Below, in pieces: positions 44,468 to 53,579 of a stretch of DNA of 64,000 nt. Within the stretch, counting starts at the first letter, position 1; each line of letters begins with the position of its first letter. Both the position numbers and the translations under genes were made by a program. Origin of the DNA: Zobellia barbeyronii (lineage in GTDB: Bacteria; Bacteroidota; Bacteroidia; Flavobacteriales; Flavobacteriaceae); contig NZ_JACATN010000001.1 of NCBI RefSeq assembly GCF_018603515.1, positions 62,001 through 126,000 of the forward strand. The letters run 5' to 3'. The notes under the pieces are model-generated. The model saw nothing but the letters and a program-made list of their open reading frames with translations, was not told the DNA's origin and ran no database searches.

Positions 44468-47012
44468 AACCTATTGCTGTTGGTCTTTGAATGCCACTAT
44501 CGTAATCTTTTCCGTTTTCGCGGGTAAACTCGTCAAAGAAGAAATAGTAAGAACCATACCCTCCATGGGCATTGCCATTTTCCATTTCTAAGCGTTCTTC
44601 TTTCCATTCTTGAAAACGTTTTGTTGCTTGGGCCTGATCTCCTATCAAGAAGAAATAGTCATTATGCGAAATTTGCTTTCCGTCATTATCCAACAATTCC
44701 AATTCCACATAAAATCTCCCTTTCACCTTACCTAAAACATCCTCGCTGATTGAAAACAATTGCTTTACACTATTCTCATCTATTGCAGCAACATCATAAG
44801 TTTTCTTGAACAACGTCTTCTTTTCGTCATTACTAACTTTAAATTTAATGGTGCAATCCTCATAGGACTTATAGAAATCATTAACCACCCATATATTCCC
44901 TACAAAAGGTTCATCTGTATGCCATCTACGTTTATTAAATTCAAAATTCACTAATAATGGCTGATATGCTTTTTGAACATAGTAGTACGAGTTTTTAGGC
45001 TTTTGATAATTATCTACAATGGCCCATTTCATATCCGGTCCGTAGGTAATGTAATGACACAATGCAATTGCACTTAAACTTGGTTTATCTCTACGAAAGT
45101 GTTCTATTCCATTTTGAAAAATGATTCCTTGTGCATCTTGTGTGGCATTTACAAATTCCTCTAATGAGCCTTTCATTTCACTACCAAACACATCCCAATT
45201 CTGCATACGTAGACGTGTTAAATCTGCCCAGTGATGTCCCCAGCTTAATCCCGGAGGCCACATTTCATCCTTAGGAATAAATTTCTTTAAACTCTCTACA
45301 GAAGGTACAGAAGTAATAGCAAATTCTGGAACAATAGGATAGCCATCTGCTTTGGTTTGATACCAATCTTCATGCAGCCACTCGCCCATATCATAAAAAT
45401 AACGCAGTGCGTGTACCGCTTCTTTAGGCTTAAAACCTGCTTGCTGAGCAACATGGTCTGTCATTGGAGAATCTGGTACATAAGGTAACTTGGCATACGC
45501 CTGTAATGAATCTCCCAAACGCTCCAAAAATTTTCTTCCTGCTATTGGATCACGCGTACGGAACATCATTTCTTCTCCTCCTTCCATCATAATTAATGAC
45601 GGATGGTTTCTACGCTCTTTAATCACCTTAACACCTTCATTGAATATCTGAGCAACATTCTCCTCTTCCATTGGGATATTACCTGTCCCAAGTGGAATCA
45701 TATCTTGCCAAATGGTCAAGCCCATTTCATCTGCATATTGATAGAATTCAGGAATTTCCGGTGGGTGCCATCCAAAGATTCGAATGTTGTTCATGTTCAT
45801 CTCTTTGGCCATTTTAATCAGCTCAAAGTATTCTTCTTTAGATGTTCTTCCCGTAAAAATATCTACTGGACCACCCCAACATGCAGAACGAATGAAATGA
45901 AATTTGCCATTTATATAGGTTGATCTTGGAAACGTAACATCTACATCTTTTACAAAACCAGGGTTCCATTTAGAAGTAACCTCCCGGATTCCAAAAGTGG
46001 TTTCATTATAATCGTGCCATACTTCGTTGTCTTTAAGTGAAATACGGGCCAGATATAAATTAGGGTCTCCTAAATCCCATGGCCACCATAGTTTGGGTTT
46101 ATCTAAATGAATATTCTTCACTACCTTATGTAAGCCAGGAGCCACTAGTTGGTTGAATTCTATTTTAGTTTCTTCGGATTCAAAATTTTTCCCTTTTAAA
46201 GAAACAGCAAAATTCATGTCCTTGGCCGTAGCATTTGTGTTTTCAATAGTTAACTCCATGCTAACATCTGCAGAGCCATCTTCGTTTATTGTAGTATTTG
46301 CGTAGACATCATTAAAACGAACTTTACCACTACGCACCATTTTTACAGGGCGCCAAATACCCATAGGAGCCAGATCTCTCCAATAATCTCCAAACCAAGG
46401 TGTTTTTTTACCCGCAACAAACGCATTTACCTGTGGCGCAGGGTCAATCTTGACCACTAGCATATTCTGCCCTTTTAGATAATCGTGTTCACTTATTCGT
46501 AAATAGTCGTTAACATTAAAAGAGAATCCAGAAAGTGCCCCTTCATTCTTTCCTAAATAATGTCCGTTTAGCCAAACCTCACAACTGTAATCAACTCCTT
46601 CAAACTTGATGTCCACTACTTGGTTTTCAACACCCTCTTTTACTTGAAATTGGTATGCATACCACCATTCATATTGCTGCACCCATTGTGCTTTTACACT
46701 ATTTCTGCCAAAATAAGGATCATCAATAACACCGGCTTTCCATAAATCCGTATAGACATCTCCAGGCACTTCTGCATTGTTCCAAACCAAGGTTTCTATA
46801 TCTTCTGAAGGCAATTTGTGCAGCCCTCTTTTGATACCCTCTCCTGGCAGCATCATTTTCATCCGCCATTTCATACCACTAAAATCCCTAACTGACTGTT
46901 CTTTGTTCTCATGCGAGAAAGTAGTATTAGGCTGCGAGTAGCCCCCGGAACTAAACAGCATTATTGTTAGTATAGACCACCAAATTTTTCCATTTTTGAA
47001 AATATGTTCCAT
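44460..47012 (-). CDS. Secreted GH2-family glycoside hydrolase, beta-mannosidase-like
   Basis: ATG 47012 gives 850 residues with a signal peptide ending near GGYSQ. Order: sugar-binding jelly roll (EVWLNGHYLG, residues ~75-225), Ig-like domain, then a TIM barrel with NIRIFGWHPPEIPEFY. The candidate nucleophile is Glu563 in VPEFAITS, matching SEFG of beta-mannosidases. The acid/base is probably Glu481 in MEGGEE, where the usual Asn before it is Glu480. It is the first gene of the seven-gene operon and should remove a sugar or glycosidic group from a substrate outside the cytoplasm. Family clear, specificity not. Confidence 0.85.
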   Translation of the reverse strand: MEHIFKNGKIWWSILTIMLFSSGGYSQPNTTFSHENKEQSVRDFSGMKWRMKMMLPGEGIKRGLHKLPSEDIETLVWNNAEVPGDVYTDLWKAGVIDDPYFGRNSVKAQWVQQYEWWYAYQFQVKEGVENQVVDIKFEGVDYSCEVWLNGHYLGKNEGALSGFSFNVNDYLRISEHDYLKGQNMLVVKIDPAPQVNAFVAGKKTPWFGDYWRDLAPMGIWRPVKMVRSGKVRFNDVYANTTINEDGSADVSMELTIENTNATAKDMNFAVSLKGKNFESEETKIEFNQLVAPGLHKVVKNIHLDKPKLWWPWDLGDPNLYLARISLKDNEVWHDYNETTFGIREVTSKWNPGFVKDVDVTFPRSTYINGKFHFIRSACWGGPVDIFTGRTSKEEYFELIKMAKEMNMNNIRIFGWHPPEIPEFYQYADEMGLTIWQDMIPLGTGNIPMEEENVAQIFNEGVKVIKERRNHPSLIMMEGGEEMMFRTRDPIAGRKFLERLGDSLQAYAKLPYVPDSPMTDHVAQQAGFKPKEAVHALRYFYDMGEWLHEDWYQTKADGYPIVPEFAITSVPSVESLKKFIPKDEMWPPGLSWGHHWADLTRLRMQNWDVFGSEMKGSLEEFVNATQDAQGIIFQNGIEHFRRDKPSLSAIALCHYITYGPDMKWAIVDNYQKPKNSYYYVQKAYQPLLVNFEFNKRRWHTDEPFVGNIWVVNDFYKSYEDCTIKFKVSNDEKKTLFKKTYDVAAIDENSVKQLFSISEDVLGKVKGRFYVELELLDNDGKQISHNDYFFLIGDQAQATKRFQEWKEERLEMENGNAHGGYGSYYFFFDEFTRENGKDYDSGIQRPTAIGFD

Positions 47013-47049
47013 AATTTTTACAATTAAAGTAGAATACAAAGATGTAAAA

Positions 47050-47084
47050 AAATCTTTAATTTTTTAAATATAAATTAAAGATTT
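47050..47084. promoter_or_regulatory. Perfect 13-bp inverted repeat, candidate IclR operator
   Basis: AAATCTTTAATTT (47050-47062) and AAATTAAAGATTT (47072-47084) are perfect inverted arms with a 9-bp centre. They fill the 102-bp divergent gap between the GH2-led operon and the iclR-type gene, where IclR proteins normally bind. The right arm abuts the -10 element of the regulator gene. Confidence 0.6.
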
Positions 47085-47091
47085 ATATTTG
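47084..47091 (+). promoter_or_regulatory. TAnnTTTG -10 element of the IclR-family gene
   Basis: TATATTTG is an exact TAnnTTTG, 23 nt before ATG 47115 and touching the inverted repeat, so binding there would block this promoter (autoregulation). On the other strand only a weak CATCTTTG (47037-47044) is seen for the operon. Confidence 0.5.
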
Positions 47092-47114
47092 AATAAAAAT
47101 AAAAAACCCAATTG

Positions 47115-47861
47115 ATGAGTAAATACAAAGCACCTGCTTTAGAGAAAGGATTAGACATTTTAGAGTATTTGTCCGAAAGAGCTATCCCCCAAACTCAGGC
47201 AGAAATATCACAAGGACTTGACAAGAGTCCTAATGAAATTTACAGAATGTTAGCTTGCTTAGAAGACCGGAAATACATAAACAAAACCTCTACCGGCCAG
47301 TATTCACTTTCCATGAAAATGTATCAGCTATCACACAGACATAGTCCTGTAGAAGGGTTGGTAAGGTCCGCAAAGCAACATATGGACGACTTGGCCAACA
47401 GAACCAATCAATCTTGCCATTTAAGTATTTTACATTATGGAGAACTTTTAATTATATCACAATCTGAAAGCCCCGGTGCCGTATCGCTTTCCATTAAAGT
47501 AGGAAGCTTATTTCCGTTATTACAAACCTCATCAGGAAAAGTTTTACTCGCTTTTGAAAATGAAGAGAAACGAAATTACATTTTAGAAACCAGTGATTAT
47601 TACAAAGAACAAGATGAACATTATAGAAGTGGTTTTCTGAAGGATATTAATGCCATTCAGAAAAACGGGTATCACCTAACCAGTAGCGAACTTACAGTTG
47701 GGGTAACGGACATTTCAGTACCTGTAATTGGATTGAACAAAGATATTATGTGTGTTTTGGCCATATCTAGTTTAAACCCAATAACCCGCAAACAAGATAA
47801 CAACATACTCATTGAAGAGTTAAAGCAGACTGCCGATAAAATAACGGCAGAACTAAGTTGA
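47115..47861 (+). CDS. IclR-family transcriptional regulator
   Basis: ATG 47115 gives 248 residues. A winged helix-turn-helix occupies residues ~5-70 (ALEKGLDILEYLS, TQAEISQGLDKSPNEIYRMLACLEDRKYI), followed by the IclR effector-binding domain (CHLSILHYGELLIISQSE, LQTSSGKVLLAF, LTVGVTDISVPVIG). IclR proteins commonly respond to small organic acids or aromatic compounds and control neighbouring catabolic operons. It is divergent from the seven-gene operon and very likely controls it, through the inverted repeat in the gap. Confidence 0.92.
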   Translation: MSKYKAPALEKGLDILEYLSERAIPQTQAEISQGLDKSPNEIYRMLACLEDRKYINKTSTGQYSLSMKMYQLSHRHSPVEGLVRSAKQHMDDLANRTNQSCHLSILHYGELLIISQSESPGAVSLSIKVGSLFPLLQTSSGKVLLAFENEEKRNYILETSDYYKEQDEHYRSGFLKDINAIQKNGYHLTSSELTVGVTDISVPVIGLNKDIMCVLAISSLNPITRKQDNNILIEELKQTADKITAELS

Positions 47862-47869
47862 TAAACCAG

Positions 47870-48841
47870 TTACCCTAAGATATTCTTCCTACTCATTCTG
47901 GATGCCACCGTACTGATTATTAATAATTGTATGGCATGGAATATCATAAGTGGCAAAAGGATTATACCTATAGAAGCTAGGTTTCCAAATATTATTTTAG
48001 AAAACACTGTTCCGTGTACCAATGATTTTTTTGTTCCACAGAATTGGGCAGTAATTTGATCTGCTTTATTGAACCTCATCTTCTTTGCCAAGAAACCCGT
48101 TAAAGAAAAGACGATACCAAACAATATTAAAACGGCTACAAAAAGCATCAATAAATCCAAAACAGATACCGTACTGAATATATCCCCCTCAAACGATTCT
48201 GCAAAACTCTTATAGATGATAAGTAGAATTACGGATTTATCAAACAAGGTTAAGCGCTTATTATACTTTTGAGCAAATTCACCTAAAAAGCGTTGCAGAA
48301 GAATACCCACTACTACCGGTAAAATTATTTGAATAAATAGTTTTATATAAATATCGGTGAAATCAAAATCTGTCTGCGCACTCTGTACAAACAAGCCCAT
48401 CCACAAAGGAGTAAGAACAACACCTATTATCCCAGATATACTGGCATTAAAAATAGCTGCAGGAATATTACCCTTTGCCATAGAAACCATAACAACAGAT
48501 GAAGATACGGTTGATGGTAGCGCTGCCAAGAAAAAAAATGCCAACCAAATGGTTTCCTGTGCTTCATTTTGAATAAATGGCCTAAATATCAAAATTAACA
48601 GCGGAAATATCAAAAAGGTAGACCCTTGCACCAGAAGATGCAATTTCCAGTTCTTAATTCCTGCTTTTAATTTTGTAGGACTCAATTTAAGTCCATAAAA
48701 GAAAAATATAAGCGAAATTCCTATCGCACTAATTGTGTCTATTGGAATTTTACTTTCAGGTGTTCCCCATTGAGGAAAAACATATGCTATGCCAATTACC
48801 GCTATAACAGACAAAACAAATCCATCAACCTTTAATTTCAT
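47870..48841 (-). CDS. BASS-type (bile acid:sodium symporter family) transporter
   Basis: A 323-residue inner-membrane protein with about ten transmembrane segments, resembling the SBF-like family (PF13593): start DGFVLSVIAVIGIAYVFPQWG, the crossover-type motif FFLAALPSTVSSSVVMVSMAKGN, and AQFCGTKKSLVHGTVFSK in the second half. Members export or import organic anions with sodium. It converges with the IclR gene, 8 bp apart. Whether it belongs to the same metabolic system is unclear. Confidence 0.85.
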   Translation of the reverse strand: MKLKVDGFVLSVIAVIGIAYVFPQWGTPESKIPIDTISAIGISLIFFFYGLKLSPTKLKAGIKNWKLHLLVQGSTFLIFPLLILIFRPFIQNEAQETIWLAFFFLAALPSTVSSSVVMVSMAKGNIPAAIFNASISGIIGVVLTPLWMGLFVQSAQTDFDFTDIYIKLFIQIILPVVVGILLQRFLGEFAQKYNKRLTLFDKSVILLIIYKSFAESFEGDIFSTVSVLDLLMLFVAVLILFGIVFSLTGFLAKKMRFNKADQITAQFCGTKKSLVHGTVFSKIIFGNLASIGIILLPLMIFHAIQLLIISTVASRMSRKNILG

Positions 48842-49208
48842 AAATATTTGCTTTGTTACGCTCTAATAATATTCTCGTCAAAACAGGAAAAAATTCCAAT
48901 AATCACAATTGCTATAGGCTTTTGAACCTTACTGCTTTTTAAGTATCGTTTATGTGACTAAATTAAACTATTGCAAAAATAGTACAGTATCCATTGTTTA
49001 ATTGCTCTTTCAATATTTACTTTATCCATATTAAAATTTTAATATAAAACGTTAGCTCTTAAAACATGAAATCTTAAAATTTCTTTAAAAAAAACATAAA
49101 TAATACTTATACAAAAAGCTTTCATTAAGTTAGCAGACTGGTTCAGAACATTTCTCGTTCTGGCTTAGTTTCCGCTCATACCATTTTATACATTTAACCA
49201 CCCAAATT
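48842..49208. other. 367-bp intergenic region before the NCS1 permease gene
   Basis: AT-rich divergent region. It contains an 18-bp perfect palindrome at 49028-49045 and small repeats (GAAAT-N6-ATTTC near 49068, AGAAC-N7-GTTCT near 49145). No gene recognised and no exact TAnnTTTG facing either gene. Confidence 0.5.
49028..49045. promoter_or_regulatory. 18-bp perfect palindrome, candidate operator
   Basis: ATATTAAAA followed at once by TTTTAATAT, all A/T. It is 163 bp before the NCS1 permease start. A dimeric regulator could use it, but an A/T-only palindrome can also arise by chance in this composition. Confidence 0.35.
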
Positions 49209-50933
49209 ATGAACGCTTCGGAGGATTATAGTGCATTAAAACAACTGAATGAGGAGCAGCTACCAATTTCAAAACATAAATTACATGGTTGGGCACATTT
49301 TTTGGGCCTATATGCAGGTGAGCATGTAGCCGCAACAGAATTTGTAATAGGCGCCACCTTTGTTGCCCTTGGCGCTAAAACGACAGATATTATACTGGGC
49401 CTCTTGGTTGGTAATATTTTAGCTATTTTAAGCTGGACCTTCATTACCGCGCCTATTGCCGTAGAGACTCGCCAGAGTCTTTATACCTATTTGAATAAAA
49501 TTGCGGGCGATTCAATGACCAAGCTATATAACTGGGCTAACGTAATTATATTCACCGTAATATCTGCGGCTATGATTACAGTTTCCTCTACAGCCGTTAG
49601 ATTCGCGTTTGATATTCCCGCACAGCTTAATTGGTATCCCACCAATGCATTTTTTGTAATAGTGGTACTCCTAGTGGGAACTATAGTTGTCTTTGTTGCT
49701 ATGTATGGTTTTAAGGCCGTTTCTGAATTTTCTAGCATTTGTGCCCCTTGGCTTTTTGTTATGTTTAGTAGTGGAGCCCTTGTGCTTATGCCTGCTTTAT
49801 CCGAAGCCGTTTTAGGTAAAACTGAGTTGAACGGATGGAGCGACTTTTTACTTATTGGAGACCAATCTATTTGGACCGGTATAAACAGTGCTGGAGAACC
49901 GGGCATAGGTCTACTAGAGGTTATAGGATTTGCATGGGCCGCAAATACCATTACGCACTTTGGTCTAATAGATATGGCTTTACTCCGTTACGCAAAGAAA
50001 AGTTCATACGGACTAGCTACCAGTTCAGGTATGCTATTCGGACATTTTGTTGCTTGGATCTGTGCAGGTATTATGGGTGCAGGTACGGCCGTTTTATTAA
50101 AGAAAAGTATTACTGAACTTGATCCTGGCGATGTTGCCTATTACGCGCTTGGCCTTTCTGGTTTTGTTATCGTTATAATTGCTGGATGGACTACCGCCAA
50201 TGCCAACCTTTATAGAGCAGGCTTAGCTGCTCAGGCCATATTCTACAAACACTCAAGAAGAAAAACAACCTTGGTGGTGGGTATTGTTACTGTTGTGGTA
50301 GCGTGCTTCCCATTCGTTTTCACCCAAATGCTTCCCTTATTAACTTACGCAGGACTTCTAGTTGTACCTGTTGGCGCCATTGTTTTTGCCGAGCATGTAA
50401 TTTTCCCTCGCATAGGTCTTACCAGATATTGGGTATCCTATAAAAACGTAAAAACTAGTGTTCCGGCCGTTGCTTCGTGGGGGCTAGGATTAGTCTTTGG
50501 TTTTGGTCTCAATGCCATGAACGTTATATCCTTCTATTATTTATTTATACCTACTTGGATATTCACTATCTTACTCTATACGCTTTTGGCAAAGAAATAT
50601 GGTGCAGCAGAAAGTTACCCTGCAGAAGAAGCACTTGACAAACAGCGAAATGAAAAAATAATAGCCTACCAAGACGAACAAGCTGAAAATGATCCTCCTC
50701 ATTTGGATGACAAATCCGGTTTTACAAAACTACTTCGTGTAGTTGCCTATGGCAGCTTAATCATCACTATGGTTCTTGCTATCATCACCATGTTCTGGAG
50801 TCCGGATATGGCACAATACGAAATTAACCGCGATATTTTTTACACCTATGCATTTATCTGCACGTTAACTTATTTTGCAACGGCCTATTGGGTCTTGCAA
50901 AGAAATAAAGCACTGAATAAAAGCGATCATTAA
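49209..50933 (+). CDS. NCS1-type (cytosine/purine permease family) transporter
   Basis: A 574-residue permease with about 12-14 transmembrane segments and the NCS1 layout: GLYAGEHVAATEFVIGATFVALG and LLVGNILAILSWTFITAPIAVETR near the start, FAWAANTITHFGLIDMALLRYAKK in the middle, and IIAGWTTANANLYRAGLAAQA later. Known NCS1 members carry nucleobases, allantoin, hydantoins or thiamine. The next gene, 13 bp downstream, is a mannitol 2-dehydrogenase, and no purine or pyrimidine gene is near, so it may carry a polyol or sugar acid. That substrate is an inference from context. Confidence 0.8.
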   Translation: MNASEDYSALKQLNEEQLPISKHKLHGWAHFLGLYAGEHVAATEFVIGATFVALGAKTTDIILGLLVGNILAILSWTFITAPIAVETRQSLYTYLNKIAGDSMTKLYNWANVIIFTVISAAMITVSSTAVRFAFDIPAQLNWYPTNAFFVIVVLLVGTIVVFVAMYGFKAVSEFSSICAPWLFVMFSSGALVLMPALSEAVLGKTELNGWSDFLLIGDQSIWTGINSAGEPGIGLLEVIGFAWAANTITHFGLIDMALLRYAKKSSYGLATSSGMLFGHFVAWICAGIMGAGTAVLLKKSITELDPGDVAYYALGLSGFVIVIIAGWTTANANLYRAGLAAQAIFYKHSRRKTTLVVGIVTVVVACFPFVFTQMLPLLTYAGLLVVPVGAIVFAEHVIFPRIGLTRYWVSYKNVKTSVPAVASWGLGLVFGFGLNAMNVISFYYLFIPTWIFTILLYTLLAKKYGAAESYPAEEALDKQRNEKIIAYQDEQAENDPPHLDDKSGFTKLLRVVAYGSLIITMVLAIITMFWSPDMAQYEINRDIFYTYAFICTLTYFATAYWVLQRNKALNKSDH

Positions 50934-50946
50934 ACGCACACTTATC

Positions 50947-52431
50947 ATGAAGGAATCTATAGAATTAAGCCAAAAAAATCTATCTCGTCTACCAAAGGAC
51001 ATTAGCATACCAAAATATGACCGTGACTCGGTTACGGCAGGAATAGTTCATATTGGTGTAGGCGGTTTTCATCGTTCGCATGAAGCTGTTTATACAGATA
51101 CGTTATTACACGGACCAGATGCTTCCTCGTGGGGCATTTGTGGAGTAGGCCTTAGAGAAGGGGACCGCCACATGGCCGATATATTAAAAAAACAAGATTA
51201 CCTCTACACTTTAATTGTCAAGCATCCAGATGGCAAAGTAGAAACTCAAGTAGTAGGCTCCATCATAGATTTTATGCTCTCTGTGGACAATCCACAAGCG
51301 GTTATTGATAAGATGGCGGATAAGGATATTAAAATCATTTCCCTGACCATAACTGAAGGTGGTTACAATTTTAAACCTTCAAATGGTGAATTCGATTTTG
51401 ATAATGCAGATGTAAAGTATGACCTAGCTAATCCTGAAACTCCTAAAACCGTATTTGGGTATTTGACTGCTGCTTTAAGAAAACGTAAAAACGCAGGTAT
51501 TCCCGCCTTTACCGTTCAATCTTGTGATAATATTCAGCATAATGGTACTATGGCCGCTAAGATGCTCTCTGCTTTTGCTGAGAAACAAGACCCGGAATTA
51601 GCAGAATACATCAAAAAAGAAGTGCGTTTTCCTAACGCAATGGTAGATAGAATTACTCCGGTTACTACCCAGAATGATATGGATTACCTTACCGAGACCT
51701 TTGGTTTAAAAGATGAATGGCCCGTAACCTGTGAGCCTTTCCACCAGTGGGTTATTGAAGATAATTTCAGCAATGGCCGTCCGGCATGGGAAAATGTAGG
51801 CGCGCAGTTTGTTCCCGATGTTACGCCTTACGAAAAGATGAAAATCCGCCTTTTAAACGCTGGACATTCCGTTCTTGGCCTGTTAGGATCTATTCAAGGA
51901 TTTGATACTATAGACAATACGGTTTCCGACCCTCTTTTTGGCAGTTATCTTCGAAAATTTATGGATATTGAAGTAACTCCAGTATTGGATACAGTAGAAG
52001 GCGTAGACCTGAATGCCTATAAGGATAGTTTAATAGAACGTTTTGGCAATCCCAACATTAAGGACAACCTTGCTCGTATCTGTCTTGAGAGCTCTGCTAA
52101 ACTTCCCAAATTTTTAATTGCCACTATTCATGATAATCTTGCAAACGGTGGTAGTATTAAATATGCGACCCTAGTAATTGCCGCGTGGTGTTATTATAGC
52201 GATAAAGGAGTGAATCAACATAACGAACCTTTGGACATTGTTGACGCTATGAAAGATGAACTTCATACTGCTGCAAAAGGCACAGCCACAGATAAACTAT
52301 CGTTTATTCGGTTGGAGTCTATATTTGGGGATTTGGTGAATAAAAAAGAATTCACCGATTTATATACTCAAATGATTGACATTATTTATACCAATCCTGA
52401 TGTAGCTCAGCAAATGAAAAAAATGATTTAA
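50947..52431 (+). CDS. Mannitol 2-dehydrogenase-family polyol dehydrogenase
   Basis: A 494-residue long-chain polyol dehydrogenase. The Rossmann start is IVHIGVGGFHRSHEAVYTD. The catalytic set K-N5-H is Lys299, Asn304 and His307 in KIRLLNAGH, exactly the spacing of Lys295/Asn300/His303 in the Pseudomonas mannitol 2-dehydrogenase, and length also matches (493). It oxidises D-mannitol to fructose or a related polyol or uronate (fructuronate reductases are in the same family). Mannitol is abundant in brown algae, which fits the habitat. It forms a two-gene unit with the upstream permease and ends at a strong terminator. Confidence 0.9.
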   Translation: MKESIELSQKNLSRLPKDISIPKYDRDSVTAGIVHIGVGGFHRSHEAVYTDTLLHGPDASSWGICGVGLREGDRHMADILKKQDYLYTLIVKHPDGKVETQVVGSIIDFMLSVDNPQAVIDKMADKDIKIISLTITEGGYNFKPSNGEFDFDNADVKYDLANPETPKTVFGYLTAALRKRKNAGIPAFTVQSCDNIQHNGTMAAKMLSAFAEKQDPELAEYIKKEVRFPNAMVDRITPVTTQNDMDYLTETFGLKDEWPVTCEPFHQWVIEDNFSNGRPAWENVGAQFVPDVTPYEKMKIRLLNAGHSVLGLLGSIQGFDTIDNTVSDPLFGSYLRKFMDIEVTPVLDTVEGVDLNAYKDSLIERFGNPNIKDNLARICLESSAKLPKFLIATIHDNLANGGSIKYATLVIAAWCYYSDKGVNQHNEPLDIVDAMKDELHTAAKGTATDKLSFIRLESIFGDLVNKKEFTDLYTQMIDIIYTNPDVAQQMKKMI

Positions 52432-52476
52432 AATGTCTTTTTTTTAATTAACAAGACAGCATAATATATTTTGTTA

Positions 52477-52505
52477 AGGGCTTCGGTAAATCGAAGCCCT
52501 TTTTA
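52477..52505 (+). terminator. Rho-independent terminator after the polyol dehydrogenase gene
   Basis: A perfect 9-bp stem AGGGCTTCG/CGAAGCCCT with a 6-nt loop (GTAAAT), followed by TTTTTA. This is the clearest terminator of the window. Confidence 0.92.
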
Positions 52506-52634
52506 TTTCTATAACTCTATCTGAAATTTTATACCCCAATTAATGGTCTACGGGGGATATCCCTATTTTATTCGAAGTTATTTTTAAGGTTAAAATCTTC
52601 TCCAAAAACATCAACCCCTACTAAGTTCAACCTT

Positions 52635-52642
52635 TAATTTTG
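52635..52642 (+). promoter_or_regulatory. TAnnTTTG -10 element of the YihY gene
   Basis: TAATTTTG matches TAnnTTTG and lies 31 nt before ATG 52674. A 10-bp palindrome GGGATATCCC (52554-52563) lies further upstream. Confidence 0.45.
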
Positions 52643-52673
52643 TACTCTCATAGGATTAAACCAAATCGCATTT

Positions 52674-53579
52674 ATGGCATCTTCCAGTACCGAAGAAAAA
52701 TTCAAATTAAAACATCTACCTAGGTTAATTGTAGACACCTACAAAGCTTGGGAAGCAGATGACCCTTTTCGCCTTAGCGCGATTGTGGCTTACTATGCGG
52801 TGCTTTCACTACCCGGACTTTTGGTCATCATCATTAATGTGGTAGGCTCCGTTTGGGGTACGGAAATTGTGCAAGGAGAATTAACACAAGAAATATCAAG
52901 TGCCTTAGGTCGTGATGCTGCTGAAGCTATACAATCTATGATGGTTGAAACACAAAATAAAGACCGTAGCACCATGGCCAGTATTCTTGGTATTGGAACC
53001 CTAATTTTTGGTGCTACCGGGGTTTTTTATCATCTACAACTCTCACTTAATCAAATTTGGGGAGTTGAGCCCAAACCTGATTCCAATTTTATAAAAATGT
53101 TGATTGACAGGGCTAGGAGCTTCGCTTTTATTCTCGCAATCGGATTTTTATTATTAATTAGTTTTTTAGTTACCGCAGCCATTTCAGCATTGAACGGATA
53201 TATCAGGAGCATACTCCCAGAGGTCATTGTCTACATTGCCTATATTCTAGATTTTGTAGTTTCTGTAGGGATTATTACAGTGCTCTTTGCTTTAATCTTT
53301 CGCTATCTTCCCGATGCTAAAATACGCTGGAAAACCGTCTGGATCGGTTCTCTCATAACCGCTGTTTTATTTGTATTAGGTAAATCATTGTTAGGCTACT
53401 ATTTTGGTGAAGCAGACCCTGGTTCAACCTATGGTGCAGCAGGCACAATAGTTCTAATTCTCTTATGGGTATCCTACTCCTGTTTGATTCTCTTTTTTGG
53501 TGCTGAATTTACTTGGGTCTATGCCAAACGATACGGACATGGCGTACCACTTAAATCTTCTGAAGAACTTATTGAATAA
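52674..53579 (+). CDS. YihY/BrkB-family membrane protein
   Basis: A 301-residue inner-membrane protein with about six transmembrane segments and the family blocks LSAIVAYYAVLSLPGLLVI, GATGVFYHLQLSLNQIWGV, RSFAFILAIGFLLLI, FRYLPDAKIRWKTVWIGSL and YGAAGTIVLILLWVSYSCLILFFGAEFT, given here in separate parts. Once called ribonuclease BN, the family is now seen as a transporter or envelope protein of unclear role. It opens the stress/envelope cluster with its own -10 element, after the terminator of the polyol genes. Confidence 0.9.
   Translation: MASSSTEEKFKLKHLPRLIVDTYKAWEADDPFRLSAIVAYYAVLSLPGLLVIIINVVGSVWGTEIVQGELTQEISSALGRDAAEAIQSMMVETQNKDRSTMASILGIGTLIFGATGVFYHLQLSLNQIWGVEPKPDSNFIKMLIDRARSFAFILAIGFLLLISFLVTAAISALNGYIRSILPEVIVYIAYILDFVVSVGIITVLFALIFRYLPDAKIRWKTVWIGSLITAVLFVLGKSLLGYYFGEADPGSTYGAAGTIVLILLWVSYSCLILFFGAEFTWVYAKRYGHGVPLKSSEELIE

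Noticed and set aside
49487-49951. 154-codon frame antisense to the NCS1 permease
   Set aside because: Shadow of a clear membrane-protein gene, with no independent evidence.
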